Shown here: piece after piece, positions 15,103-20,833 of the stretch
How positions within the stretch are numbered: position 1 is the first letter of the stretch
Layout of the letters: each line of letters starts with the position of its first letter
Virus record (IMG/VR): IMGVR_UViG_3300003322_000724
Span: 1-39,708 of that record
DNA length: 39,708 nt
Reading direction: 5' to 3' (one strand)
Source of the DNA: a virus
Notes under the pieces: generated by a model
What the model was told of the DNA's origin: nothing
Seen by the model: only the letters and a program-made list of their open reading frames with translations
Databases searched by the model: none
Program-made: the position numbers and the translations under genes

Positions 15103-15231
15103 TTAGATTTTAATATTACATTTTTTACAAACTGCAAATGGATCGATTACTTCATAATCGCCTATTTTAGTCTTTGTGATTTCGATATCATGGAAACATA
15201 TGCCAAATATTTTTTCTATTATTTTTTCCAT
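15103..15231 (-). CDS. DUF1660-like small protein, 42 aa
   Basis: A 42-residue protein with ICFHDIEI near the start and AVCKKCNIKI at the end, the C-x-H ... C-x2-C pattern of DUF1660-type small phage proteins. Lies directly after the gene at 15233. Function unknown. Confidence 0.5.
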   Translation of the reverse strand: MEKIIEKIFGICFHDIEITKTKIGDYEVIDPFAVCKKCNIKI

Positions 15232-15232
15232 A

Positions 15233-15721
15233 TTATTTATCTTCTGTTAGTTCCCCGTCTTTAACGACAAGGGAAGTAGCTTTATCTATAATTTCCTCTA
15301 AGTGACGGAGGCCGCCGATTCCACCTGCGCTGTTGATGCTTGCGATAATGGATTTCTTCATAGCCGATGCGGTCTCTTTACGGACTTTGGGAGCGTACTC
15401 TTGTTTACATAATTCCCAACCATCCTGTGTGCCTTTCTTATAATCTTGGGAGGCGGTGAGTGAAATAAGAGACTCAATAAAAGGAAATATGAAGTTTGGA
15501 AATGCCTCCCCTCCAGTTACTTCGTCCCATTCTTTCAAAAAGTCTTTCTTCCAAGCATCCACATCTGTGTGGGAGGGGGAGGGGGAATGACAGAAGCATC
15601 CTTTGAATCCGCAATATTCAGTTCCATATATCTGACTTTCTTTCATAGAAGAAGGGATACTTGCATGGTAAGTACACTTTTCACAACACTTCTTTTCTTC
15701 TTTTTTAGGGGATTGGTTCAT
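15233..15721 (-). CDS. Cys-rich hypothetical protein, 162 aa, paralogue of the 10632-11174 gene
   Basis: Begins MNQSPKKEEKKCCEKCTYHA; about seven cysteines in the first 45 residues suggest one or two zinc sites. Then SHTDVDAWKKDF, LTASQ and VRKE segments shared with the paralogue at 10.6 kb, and an end ELTEDK shared with the 51-aa gene at 10082-10237. The family appears to be a mosaic of reused pieces. Function unknown. Confidence 0.6.
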   Translation of the reverse strand: MNQSPKKEEKKCCEKCTYHASIPSSMKESQIYGTEYCGFKGCFCHSPSPSHTDVDAWKKDFLKEWDEVTGGEAFPNFIFPFIESLISLTASQDYKKGTQDGWELCKQEYAPKVRKETASAMKKSIIASINSAGGIGGLRHLEEIIDKATSLVVKDGELTEDK

Positions 15722-15876
15722 AATTTTTTTACTTTAATATCACCACAATTAGAGCAACATAGGCAATATTTGTAATAATTTGGGATTGTCATACTAATAC
15801 CAACATCATATACGTTTACAATTTGTATAGTTTTCCACTTATGCTCACATAATCCGAGTAGTTTTCTTAGATTCAT
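15718..15876 (-). CDS. DUF1660-like small protein, 52 aa
   Basis: Starts MNLRKLLGLCEHKWKTIQIV and ends with CLCCSNCGDIKVKK. The C-x-HKW ... C-x2-C pattern is characteristic of the DUF1660-type small phage proteins. Overlaps the next gene by 4 nt (ATGA). Function unknown. Confidence 0.6.
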   Translation of the reverse strand: MNLRKLLGLCEHKWKTIQIVNVYDVGISMTIPNYYKYCLCCSNCGDIKVKKL

Positions 15877-15879
15877 ATA

Positions 15880-16173
15880 TTAAAATCGAATCTGGTTTGC
15901 CGCATCATTCATATCAATTTCTTCAGGTCGTGCTTCGCCTTCTTCACGTTTTACGTCCTCTGTAATGCTATAGCCTTTACGTGTCTTTGTTCGATCTGTA
16001 TGATCGACCCACGCGTCACTAAGTTTACAAGAGAGATATTTTCCGTTCTTACCATCTTTGATCCAACATGCACCAACTTTAACAAAATCTTCACCGACTT
16101 TCATCGAGATTTCATAGTCGGGCTGTTTATCGCTTTTTTTATCTACTTTAAAAATTGAAAAATTCTTTTGCAT
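15880..16173 (-). CDS. DUF736-like protein, 97 aa
   Basis: A beta-rich start (FSIFKVDKKSDKQPDYEISM) then GACWIKDGKNGKYLSCKLSD, resembling the DUF736 layout in which a small OB-like domain ends in '(G)YLSVKLDD'. The second half is charged. It lies 11 nt downstream of the ERF gene, where a single-strand DNA accessory protein would be sensible, but that role is inferred. Confidence 0.5.
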   Translation of the reverse strand: MQKNFSIFKVDKKSDKQPDYEISMKVGEDFVKVGACWIKDGKNGKYLSCKLSDAWVDHTDRTKTRKGYSITEDVKREEGEARPEEIDMNDAANQIRF

Positions 16174-16184
16174 ATTATTTATGA

Positions 16185-16613
16185 TTAAAAAGGCATATCA
16201 TCATTTGTAATATTTTGGACTTTTTCTTTTGTTTTCTTTTCTATCTGTTCACCAGTTGCATCATTATCCTTATCTGTTACAAGACCGAGGAGGCTAGAGA
16301 GCGCATATCGACGGATATACGTGATTGCAGAGCCGAGTACTTGGAAGTCATTCATTCCCTTAAGGGAAACACCTTGGGGAATACTCGTATTGCTTTCGAT
16401 CGTTTCACCGCTTTCTATATGAAAGATTGTCGTTTTTATCGTTGTATCGTTTACCGCCTGATAGAACCCAAGGCCGTGCTTTTTCATGAGTGGGTTAATA
16501 ACCTTGAATATTGCCGGTAGATCACTGTATGAGTATCCATACCCTTGAGTTTCTTTCAAAATAACTGGTACTTCCTGTTCAAATGCTGCGAGCGATTTAT
16601 ATAGATTCTTCAT
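16185..16613 (-). CDS. ERF-family single-strand annealing protein, 142 aa
   Basis: Contains the ERF hallmarks: a helical start (MKNLYKSLAAFEQEVPVILK), GYGYSYSDLPAIFKVINPLMKKHGLGFYQ, and SAITYIRRYALSSLLGLVTDKDNDA. ERF proteins anneal complementary strands during phage recombination and genome circularisation. The length (142 aa) suits a compact ERF core. The protein ends DDMPF, like a single-strand-binding-protein tail. The start at 16613 is preferred over 16643, whose extra 10 residues overlap the previous gene's end. Confidence 0.85.
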   Translation of the reverse strand: MKNLYKSLAAFEQEVPVILKETQGYGYSYSDLPAIFKVINPLMKKHGLGFYQAVNDTTIKTTIFHIESGETIESNTSIPQGVSLKGMNDFQVLGSAITYIRRYALSSLLGLVTDKDNDATGEQIEKKTKEKVQNITNDDMPF

Positions 16614-16614
16614 A

Positions 16615-16749
16615 CTATTTAAGATTAGGTACGATGAATACAAGTATCATCATTACAGTGAGAATAAAGCTTATTGCTAATTCTCTATTATTAAATTCTT
16701 TTATTTCTCTCCTTTCTTTTGAGAATCTTCCTTCGTAGTAGTTAAGCAT
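16615..16749 (-). CDS. Single-pass membrane protein, 44 aa
   Basis: A charged N-terminal half (YYEGRFSKERREIKEFN) is followed by one membrane helix (about residues 24-41). Its start overlaps the end of the YopX-like gene in another frame. No family recognised. Confidence 0.55.
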   Translation of the reverse strand: MLNYYEGRFSKERREIKEFNNRELAISFILTVMMILVFIVPNLK

Positions 16750-17116
16750 GTTTTATTTTATTACTTTCAAGCAAATTTTTATGTTCCCAGATATTGCCGA
16801 TGATTTCTAATTTAGAATAATAATTATCAATCAAATAGGATTTAGCATTTCTAAGAGAAGTGAAAATCCATCCGTAAGCATTATGATCAGTATTCCAACC
16901 GAATTCGATTATAAAAATAATATCTCCTTTTGTATTTTTAAGAATATCCCCCTCATAAATCTCAGTTCCGTTTTTGTCTTTGAGGCCTGTGTATTGCATG
17001 ACTTTCCAATCATAGTCAGACCACAACTGAAATTCCCCACCCTCCGTAGAGGGATTCCAATAATACATTTTTCTTAATGTTTTATCCCAAAATCTAAATT
17101 TTATTTCTCGATCCAT
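16742..17116 (-). CDS. YopX-like protein, 124 aa
   Basis: Classic features of the YopX family: start MDREIKFRFWD, centre MQYTGLKDKNGTEIYEGDIL, end LEIIGNIWEH. These proteins are common in phages and plasmids; function is unknown. It is the first gene after the structured leader and DnaA-box region at 17.1-17.35 kb. Confidence 0.88.
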   Translation of the reverse strand: MDREIKFRFWDKTLRKMYYWNPSTEGGEFQLWSDYDWKVMQYTGLKDKNGTEIYEGDILKNTKGDIIFIIEFGWNTDHNAYGWIFTSLRNAKSYLIDNYYSKLEIIGNIWEHKNLLESNKIKHA

Positions 17117-17168
17117 TTAAAGATGTTTATATTTATAAAGTCCCTATTAAATAATTTTGAAAAGTACC

Positions 17169-17262
17169 ATATCCCCCGTCCAAAGATTTTAAGCGTCCTT
17201 GTCCGATTTTAACAAAGGCTCCGCAGATCACTCTTTTGGAAATCTTTAACTAGCGGGGAATA
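17169..17262 (-). ncRNA. Structured leader RNA upstream of the YopX-ERF operon
   Basis: Read on the minus strand, TATTCCCCG (17262-17254) pairs with CGGGGGATA (17178-17170), enclosing a second stem AAAGATTT/AAATCTTT, and inner short stems with CCTT/AAGG. The 3' end leads into the 5' region of the YopX gene about 50 nt later. A leader element or a small RNA are both possible; the class is not recognised. The gene-free stretch 17117-17343 is thus mostly leader plus promoter. Confidence 0.5.
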
Positions 17263-17300
17263 CGATACTTCTCTTTGTTAAGAGCTCTTACTTATTTAGT

Positions 17301-17342
17301 GTACACAATGTATACATACTGTCCATACTTAATTGTGGATAA
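17301..17342 (-). promoter_or_regulatory. Regulatory region: DnaA box, palindromes and weak promoter
   Basis: A perfect DnaA box TTATCCACA lies at 17342-17334 (minus strand). Downstream on the minus strand TGGACA, 16 bp and TACACT could be a promoter. Palindromic cores ATGTATACAT and GTGTACAC fall between and over the boxes and could bind a regulator. The DnaA box may be a replication or regulatory site; a single box is not proof of an origin. Confidence 0.4.
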
Positions 17343-17343
17343 C

Positions 17344-17718
17344 TTATTTTGGTTTTATACTACCCATTACATACTTACCTACTGACTCACCCCGTTTATA
17401 TTTATCTCGTGAAACTGATAGCATGTAATAAAGGCTTTCTGTGGGAATAATACTTAAATAAATCGCCAGTTGCTTATCCGTTTTTTCCTTGATGAAAATC
17501 TTGTATTTTTTGAACTCTTGCTGTCGTTCTTTCGTATCCCTTATTTTATTTGCTTTGAGGTATTTAATGTAATTTTTCCAATTCTCTATCCGACGAATTG
17601 TACGTTCCTTTTCTGAAGAATAAAGTTGATATATTTCCTTTATTACTTCATTGCGAAGATTTGATCGTTTCTTTACTTTGAAGTGATCGAGAGTTATTTC
17701 TGAGAAAGCGGATTTCAT
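17344..17718 (-). CDS. Hypothetical basic protein, 124 aa
   Basis: Strongly basic and helical, starting MKSAFSEITLDHFKVKKRSN with a long Lys/Arg/Glu helix (residues 30-85). Possible nucleic-acid-binding protein from charge alone. It ends next to the perfect DnaA box. Neighbour upstream ends 1 nt before its start. Confidence 0.6.
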   Translation of the reverse strand: MKSAFSEITLDHFKVKKRSNLRNEVIKEIYQLYSSEKERTIRRIENWKNYIKYLKANKIRDTKERQQEFKKYKIFIKEKTDKQLAIYLSIIPTESLYYMLSVSRDKYKRGESVGKYVMGSIKPK

Positions 17719-17719
17719 T

Positions 17720-17941
17720 TTAATTATTCATACACATTAAATTACCTAGACAAATTGGTCCTTTACCAGGAACTTCTTCTGTTTCTTCTTTAATCATTTC
17801 CCATCCTGATTTTAGTAAATTCATTTGGCTTTTTAGTAAAAAAACTCTAGTTTCGCCAATAGAATGATCCACTGTTCCGACTGATGTGATTATTTTACCT
17901 GTTTTTATATGTTTCCATGTTTGTATTATTTTTTGAGCCAT
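17720..17941 (-). CDS. Hypothetical protein, 73 aa
   Basis: Starts MAQKIIQTWKHIKTGKIITS with beta-rich segments and an MKTxW-like core; ends with PICLGNLMCMNN. No family recognised. It is the first gene of the leftward block after the RNA-rich zone. Confidence 0.55.
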   Translation of the reverse strand: MAQKIIQTWKHIKTGKIITSVGTVDHSIGETRVFLLKSQMNLLKSGWEMIKEETEEVPGKGPICLGNLMCMNN

Positions 17942-17957
17942 ATATTAAATTTATTTC

Positions 17958-18018
17958 TTAGAAAAAGGAAAGAGGAAAACCAACGCATTGAAGTTTAAAG
18001 AGAAAGAAAAAGAAGTCC
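17958..18018 (+). other. Polypurine tract at the start of the gene-free zone
   Basis: About 60 bp consisting almost entirely of A and G on the plus strand with only a short interruption, lying just upstream of the 73-aa gene. It could be structural (triplex or bent DNA) or simply the leader of a leftward transcript (pyrimidine-rich on the minus strand). No gene seen here. Confidence 0.35.
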
Positions 18019-18033
18019 CTAGAAGTAAACTTA

Positions 18034-18063
18034 AATGGTATCGGTTATCCGACCATTCTTTTT
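18034..18063 (+). terminator. Hairpin with U-tract (plus strand)
   Basis: AATGGT and ACCATT arms with an inner CGG/CCG step enclose a short loop at 18034-18057, followed by CTTTTT. This is terminator-like for a plus-strand transcript; no plus-strand gene is visible upstream, so its use is unclear. Confidence 0.4.
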
Positions 18064-18099
18064 AAGACAAACATTATTAAATTAGTTCCATAAACACCA

Positions 18100-18337
18100 A
18101 GTAGAGACGGCAAGGATTTGACGAGATGCGGTTCGTCCACAGCGTTTCCACTTGACGATGCCGCAGCAATAACGCTTATACTCGTAATAGTCACCTTGCA
18201 TATTCCCGCATCACTTCGGCTTTGATTGCGTACAGGTCACAGGTTTCCCTCGCTGGATAACCGCTTTCTCTACCACACCATACTGACGGGAACTAACCCA
18301 CCTCTTTAGCGTCTACCTATTCCGCCACGTCTCTACT
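18100..18337 (-). ncRNA. tRNA-Leu-like RNA with large insertions (RNA A)
   Basis: On the minus strand a 10-bp closing helix AGTAGAGACG/CGTCTCTACT is followed by TGGCGGAATAGGTAGACGC, which is a normal tRNA-Leu D-arm. At the 3' end GCAAGGT and TCAAATCCTTGC form a canonical T-arm, but about 70 nt separate the halves, and an oversized domain replaces the anticodon and variable arms. The T-loop insert has nested stems ACGAG/CTCGT, TGCGG/CCGCA and a possible pseudoknot GCGTT/AACGC. No anticodon arm could be assigned with confidence. It could be an interrupted tRNA, an intron-bearing tRNA or a different structured RNA. Confidence 0.45.
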
Positions 18338-18355
18338 CGATGTTCATAGAACTTA

Positions 18356-18439
18356 AACAAAAAGCGCTTGCCTGGTTAGGACAAGCAAGCGTTCTCTGCT
18401 CACAACCTTCCTAACAGGTTATGCAATCTATTTGTTTAT
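18356..18439 (-). ncRNA. Candidate small RNA with promoter and terminator
   Basis: The predicted start near 18439 lies 7 nt after a consensus promoter. The RNA contains CCTGTTAGG, then a hairpin ACGCTTGC/GCAAGCGC (18365-18391) whose loop contains CCTAACCAGG, complementary to the earlier segment, and ends with a U-tract (18363-18356). It is about 80 nt long. Either a discrete small RNA or an attenuator ahead of RNA A. Confidence 0.55.
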
Positions 18440-18445
18440 ACCTAA

Positions 18446-18474
18446 ATTATAAAAAACTATATCAAAAATTGCAA
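18446..18474 (-). promoter_or_regulatory. Promoter of the 80-nt RNA
   Basis: On the minus strand TTGCAA (18474-18469), a 17-bp spacer and TATAAT (18451-18446), a near-perfect sigma70-type promoter with no protein gene behind it. Confidence 0.65.
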
Positions 18475-18537
18475 GTGTGGAAAACTAAAATCAATCAATT
18501 CTTTACATAACAAAATGAATTATTAACTCCGTAAATA

Positions 18538-18566
18538 TTTACATATAAACCATAATATGTTATTAT
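18538..18566 (+). promoter_or_regulatory. Promoter of a plus-strand small RNA
   Basis: TTTACA (18538-18543), 17-bp spacer, TATTAT (18561-18566). No ORF follows before the hairpin at 18648, so it likely drives a non-coding RNA. Confidence 0.55.
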
Positions 18567-18572
18567 ATAGAT

Positions 18573-18685
18573 AATCCTGAAAAGGAGATCGTTGCTTGAG
18601 GCAACTACACCCTGGCGAGGGAAAATACGCGCTATATAGTCTAAAACGAGCAAGTTCTCATTAATGGGGGCTTGCTCTTGTTATA
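18573..18685 (+). ncRNA. Candidate plus-strand small RNA, ~110 nt
   Basis: Begins about 7 nt after the promoter above. Contains a GTTGC/GCAAC hairpin, a purine-rich CCTGGCGAGGG segment, and a final hairpin GAGCAAG/CTTGCTC (18648-18677) followed by a weak U-rich run. No ORF of useful length. The class is not recognised. Confidence 0.45.
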
Positions 18686-18723
18686 GGTCAATTTTGAGCG
18701 TTATAGAACGTTTTAAAGACATA

Positions 18724-18939
18724 CAAAAAAGCCCCAAGAATATCAAAACTTGGAGCTAATCTGTATATATCCCAGAATATAGGTTCTTAAGCTATATTTT
18801 TGCGCCGTTACTCGGTTATTACTTAACCTGCTCTGAGCGAGGTTTTGCTGATACCTTTCTCGAACGCCCGCGATTTATTTTTGACTCTAAGAGAATGTAA
18901 TAGATTATCAAATTTGTTTGAACATCTCTAGTAAGAGTC
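18724..18939 (-). ncRNA. Candidate small RNA, ~215 nt, with terminator
   Basis: Behind TATAAT at 18951-18946 (with -35-like TGTACA 17 bp upstream) lies a gene-free transcript. TTTGACTCT near the 5' end can pair with AGAGTCAAA about 50 nt later. The 3' end is a clear intrinsic terminator: AGCTCCAAG/CTTGGGGC (18756-18731) followed by six U residues (18730-18725). The length is in the range of regulatory RNAs, but no known family was recognised. Confidence 0.55.
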
Positions 18940-18984
18940 AAACATATTATACCTATTACAAACTCCAATGTACACTGTGGAAAA

Positions 18985-19419
18985 CTAAGCAGTAGGCGTT
19001 ACTGCAATGATAGCATTAAGAATCTGCTGAAGGATACCAGTCTGTGCAGCAGTAGCCGCAGAAGCCCTATCATCGCGGAGAACGCGAATCTCACCTTCGA
19101 GACGTGTCTTTTCAAGTTCACAGAATTTTTCCTCGACGAGCTTGGACATTCTGCGCTCGGAATCCTTTACTTCGCTGACAGCGGCAAACTTTGCGTCCAT
19201 TGCAGCCTTTTCAGCATCGACGACACGATCGAACAGGTGAAAGTCAGCAGTATTTCGCTGACCATCGGAAATGGCGATGCGACGGCCAGTACCGGCTTCC
19301 GCGTCTTTGATGTCCGATCGGACGCCAGAGAGGGTAGCGAGAGTATTGCAGTCTACGCCATATGATGGGTCATAGTCACGACCATAGGAAACAGGGGCAA
19401 TTTGTGTTGATGGATTCAT
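18985..19419 (-). CDS. Hypothetical protein with coiled coil, 144 aa
   Basis: N-terminal disordered segment (MNPSTQIAPVSYGRDYDPSY), then a long helix from about residue 55 to 120 with heptad-like Leu/Val/Ala (AKFAAVSEVKDSERRMSKLV), and a hydrophobic C-terminus ILQQILNAIIAV. A structural or membrane-contacting role is possible. A TATAAT-like box lies about 60 nt upstream with a short CCTGT/ACAGG hairpin in the leader. No family recognised. Confidence 0.6.
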   Translation of the reverse strand: MNPSTQIAPVSYGRDYDPSYGVDCNTLATLSGVRSDIKDAEAGTGRRIAISDGQRNTADFHLFDRVVDAEKAAMDAKFAAVSEVKDSERRMSKLVEEKFCELEKTRLEGEIRVLRDDRASAATAAQTGILQQILNAIIAVTPTA

Positions 19420-19535
19420 AAATTAGATAATTAAATACTAATCCTGTCCATAACAGGGTTCTTTAGCCCGTAGCTATCTTTATTATACTATATGTGCCAA
19501 ACTTAAGACAGTATTTATTACCTAATTCAAACTAT

Positions 19536-19712
19536 ATGGAAAAACTATTGAAAGGCCTGTCAAAATGCTGTCCTCTGTGCAAAAAGATACTTTTTAGATA
19601 TATGAAATTGAAAGGGGAGGGTTCGTTCGAAGTTAAGTGTAGCCACTGCCAGGAAATAATACTTGTTTTAGTAGGAACAGATACGACAATAGAAACTCAT
19701 AAATGTAAATAG
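19536..19712 (+). CDS. Com-like zinc-finger protein, 58 aa
   Basis: Starts MEKLLKGLSKCCPLCKKILF; C12-x2-C15 and C35-x2-C38 frame an LF...G.FEVKC core that matches the layout of the phage Mu Com protein, an RNA-binding translational activator. An in-frame GTG at 19494 is a weaker start. One of few plus-strand genes; it ends right before the minus-strand tRNA-Ile. In Mu, Com activates translation of the DNA-modification gene mom; no mom is visible here, so its target is unknown. Confidence 0.65.
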   Translation: MEKLLKGLSKCCPLCKKILFRYMKLKGEGSFEVKCSHCQEIILVLVGTDTTIETHKCK

Positions 19713-19784
19713 TACGACTTGAGGGAATCGAACCCCCGACAACGACTGTATAAGAATCGCGTTCTGCCACTGAACTAAAGTCGT
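19713..19784 (-). tRNA. tRNA-Ile, anticodon UAU
   Basis: A complete 72-nt cloverleaf on the minus strand: acceptor ACGACTT/AAGTCGT, D-arm GTTC...GAAC type, anticodon arm CGATT-CTTATAC-AGTCG with U33 and anticodon UAU, T-arm with GTTCGATTC. A is the discriminator; CCA is not encoded. The UAU anticodon reads AUA; many bacteria instead use a lysidine-modified CAU tRNA for this codon. Confidence 0.85.
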
Positions 19785-19791
19785 AATGGTG

Positions 19792-19840
19792 CGCGGGTTT
19801 TTTAATGACCCGCGACTTGGGAACCAGACAACGTGTCTGG
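19792..19840 (-). other. Two hairpins between the structured RNA and tRNA-Ile
   Basis: CGCGGGT/ACCCGCG (19792-19814) and CCAGACA/TGTCTGG (19824-19840). Neither has a U-tract on the minus strand, so they may be processing or spacer hairpins in a transcript that carries RNA B and the tRNA. Confidence 0.4.
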
Positions 19841-19855
19841 GTATATATGGAATTG

Positions 19856-20345
19856 TTTGCCGAAAGAAAGAACTGATCTGCTCAAACCCCCGTCTAAGGC
19901 ATCGTGATATTTCTTACCCCTGACAACAAATCACTTTAGTCGCCAGGACCTTAAACTGACAGGGATTTGAACAGACCAGATTGTGAGAAGTGCTTAGAGC
20001 AAGTGGCAAGGATTCCCGTAGCCACCTTGCATGGATTTTTCTATTTTCTCGCTGATTCCTCCTTAGACCCGAGAAACCTCCATCGAGGTAAGTAAATCTT
20101 AGCGTCTACTACTTGAATGCCCCTTTATGAGAGTGGCACTCCACGTCTATTCCGCCACACTTGCTTTAAACAATCCTCGTTCCTATACAAAGCCCTCCAT
20201 CGGATTAAGGGAGTTATCCATCTTGATTCCTGAAAAAGAAATCATGGCGCAAATACCTTCCGATATTCTCCCTCCTTCAATCACGATGCAGAGCAAAGTT
20301 TGGATCCCCTGCCTTTACGACAGAGGGCTTCATATAGGAACTGGG
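19856..20345 (-). other. Gene-free, structure-rich region around RNA B
   Basis: No coding frame with plausible features. It holds the RNA B core, an additional 6-bp hairpin CCTCTG/CAGGGG near 20310-20330, and further stems on the minus strand. Its length (about 490 nt, with a tRNA following) recalls large ornate phage RNAs such as ROOL or GOLLD, but no similarity could be tested. Confidence 0.4.
19998..20165 (-). ncRNA. tRNA-Leu-like RNA with insertions (RNA B core)
   Basis: Minus strand: closing helix AGCAAGTG/CACTTGCT, then TGGCGGAATAG...GTAGACGC, a tRNA-Leu D-arm split by about 35 nt, a stem GATTT/AAATC enclosing two hairpins (ACCTC/GAGGT and TTTCTCG/CGAGAAA), and a T-arm-like GCAAG/CTTGC with an enlarged loop. 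The D-loop insert itself contains a hairpin with loop CTCATAA, like a CAU anticodon loop. It shares TGGCGGAATAG, GTAGACGCTAA, ATGCAAGGTG and AATCCTTGCC with RNA A in the same order, so the two are related. Confidence 0.45.
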
Positions 20346-20356
20346 TACAGTGTACC
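20344..20356. promoter_or_regulatory. 13-bp palindrome (possible operator)
   Basis: GGTACAGTGTACC is a perfect palindrome around a central base, between the terminator of the holin gene and the structured RNA region. It fits a dimeric repressor site. Confidence 0.35.
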
Positions 20357-20365
20357 ATAAACACA

Positions 20366-20385
20366 AAATCCCCAAAAGGGGATTT
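20366..20385. terminator. Terminator after the lysis genes
   Basis: AAATCCCC-TTTT-GGGGATTT hairpin on the minus strand followed by TTTTGTGTTT. It lies 45 nt after the stop of the holin candidate and should end the lysis transcript; the symmetric A/T arms make it usable in both directions. Confidence 0.75.
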
Positions 20386-20430
20386 CATGCAAGTAAGTCT
20401 TCCAACGAAAGAAGACATATTTAGTATATA

Positions 20431-20655
20431 CTATTCTTTCCAGGATGCCCACTTGTGACCGGCCATGACTACACCTGTAAGAAATCCGTTTACGAAAGCG
20501 ACACAAAGTGCAGTGACGAATGTACGTGTTTCAGCAAGTGTAGCGATTTGTCCTTCTTTTGTATATGAAGCTACGATAAGCATCATTGTAGTAAAAGCTG
20601 ATGCGAGACCTGCTTTGAGAAAACGTTTAAGAATTGATTTTGTTTTTATTGACAT
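20431..20655 (-). CDS. Putative holin, 74 aa
   Basis: Two hydrophobic segments (about residues 14-31, LASAFTTMMLIVASY, and 46-66, VTALCVAFVNGFLTGVVMAG) separated by a short polar loop, with a basic N-terminus and a short charged C-terminus. The size and topology match class II holins, and it lies in the same unit as the amidase. It would open the membrane to release or activate the endolysin. No sequence family recognised. Confidence 0.6.
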   Translation of the reverse strand: MSIKTKSILKRFLKAGLASAFTTMMLIVASYTKEGQIATLAETRTFVTALCVAFVNGFLTGVVMAGHKWASWKE

Positions 20656-20659
20656 AATT

Positions 20660-20827
20660 TTATATTAATGATGAATATATGGAGTGAGTATGTTTCACTT
20701 CCGAATGACAATTTTTCCGCTCACATTTCCAACCCTTAGGCGTTGGTACTTCTACAATAAAAGTTCCGTCGTCTACCATCGTAGATAAAACTTTAAATTC
20801 TGTATTACTAAATACTGGTTTTCCCAT
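20660..20827 (-). CDS. Hypothetical protein, 55 aa (leaderless)
   Basis: Starts MGKPVFSNTEFKVLSTMVDD; beta-rich, with a C-x5-C and His-rich end (CERKNCHSEVKHTH) that could bind a metal. The longer reading from 20914 overlaps the 44-aa gene. A -10 box TATAAT with extended TGG lies 6 nt before the ATG. Function unknown; lysis accessory from context. Confidence 0.6.
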   Translation of the reverse strand: MGKPVFSNTEFKVLSTMVDDGTFIVEVPTPKGWKCERKNCHSEVKHTHSIYSSLI

Positions 20828-20833
20828 AAGATT

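Noticed and set aside
18100-18337. Transfer-messenger RNA (ssrA)
   Set aside because: A tag peptide frame ending in Ala-Ala and stop was not found, and the D-arm is that of a tRNA-Leu instead of the reduced tmRNA form.
18600-18690. Possible known riboswitch in the plus-strand small RNA
   Set aside because: I compared it from memory with ykkC, glutamine and other short aptamers; only fragments agree and no downstream plus-strand gene follows, so it is listed just as a small RNA.
19921-19990. A second normal tRNA with a T-arm near 19965 (TTCAAATCC on the minus strand)
   Set aside because: The bases flanking the loop do not pair as a T-stem, and no acceptor or anticodon arm could be built around it.
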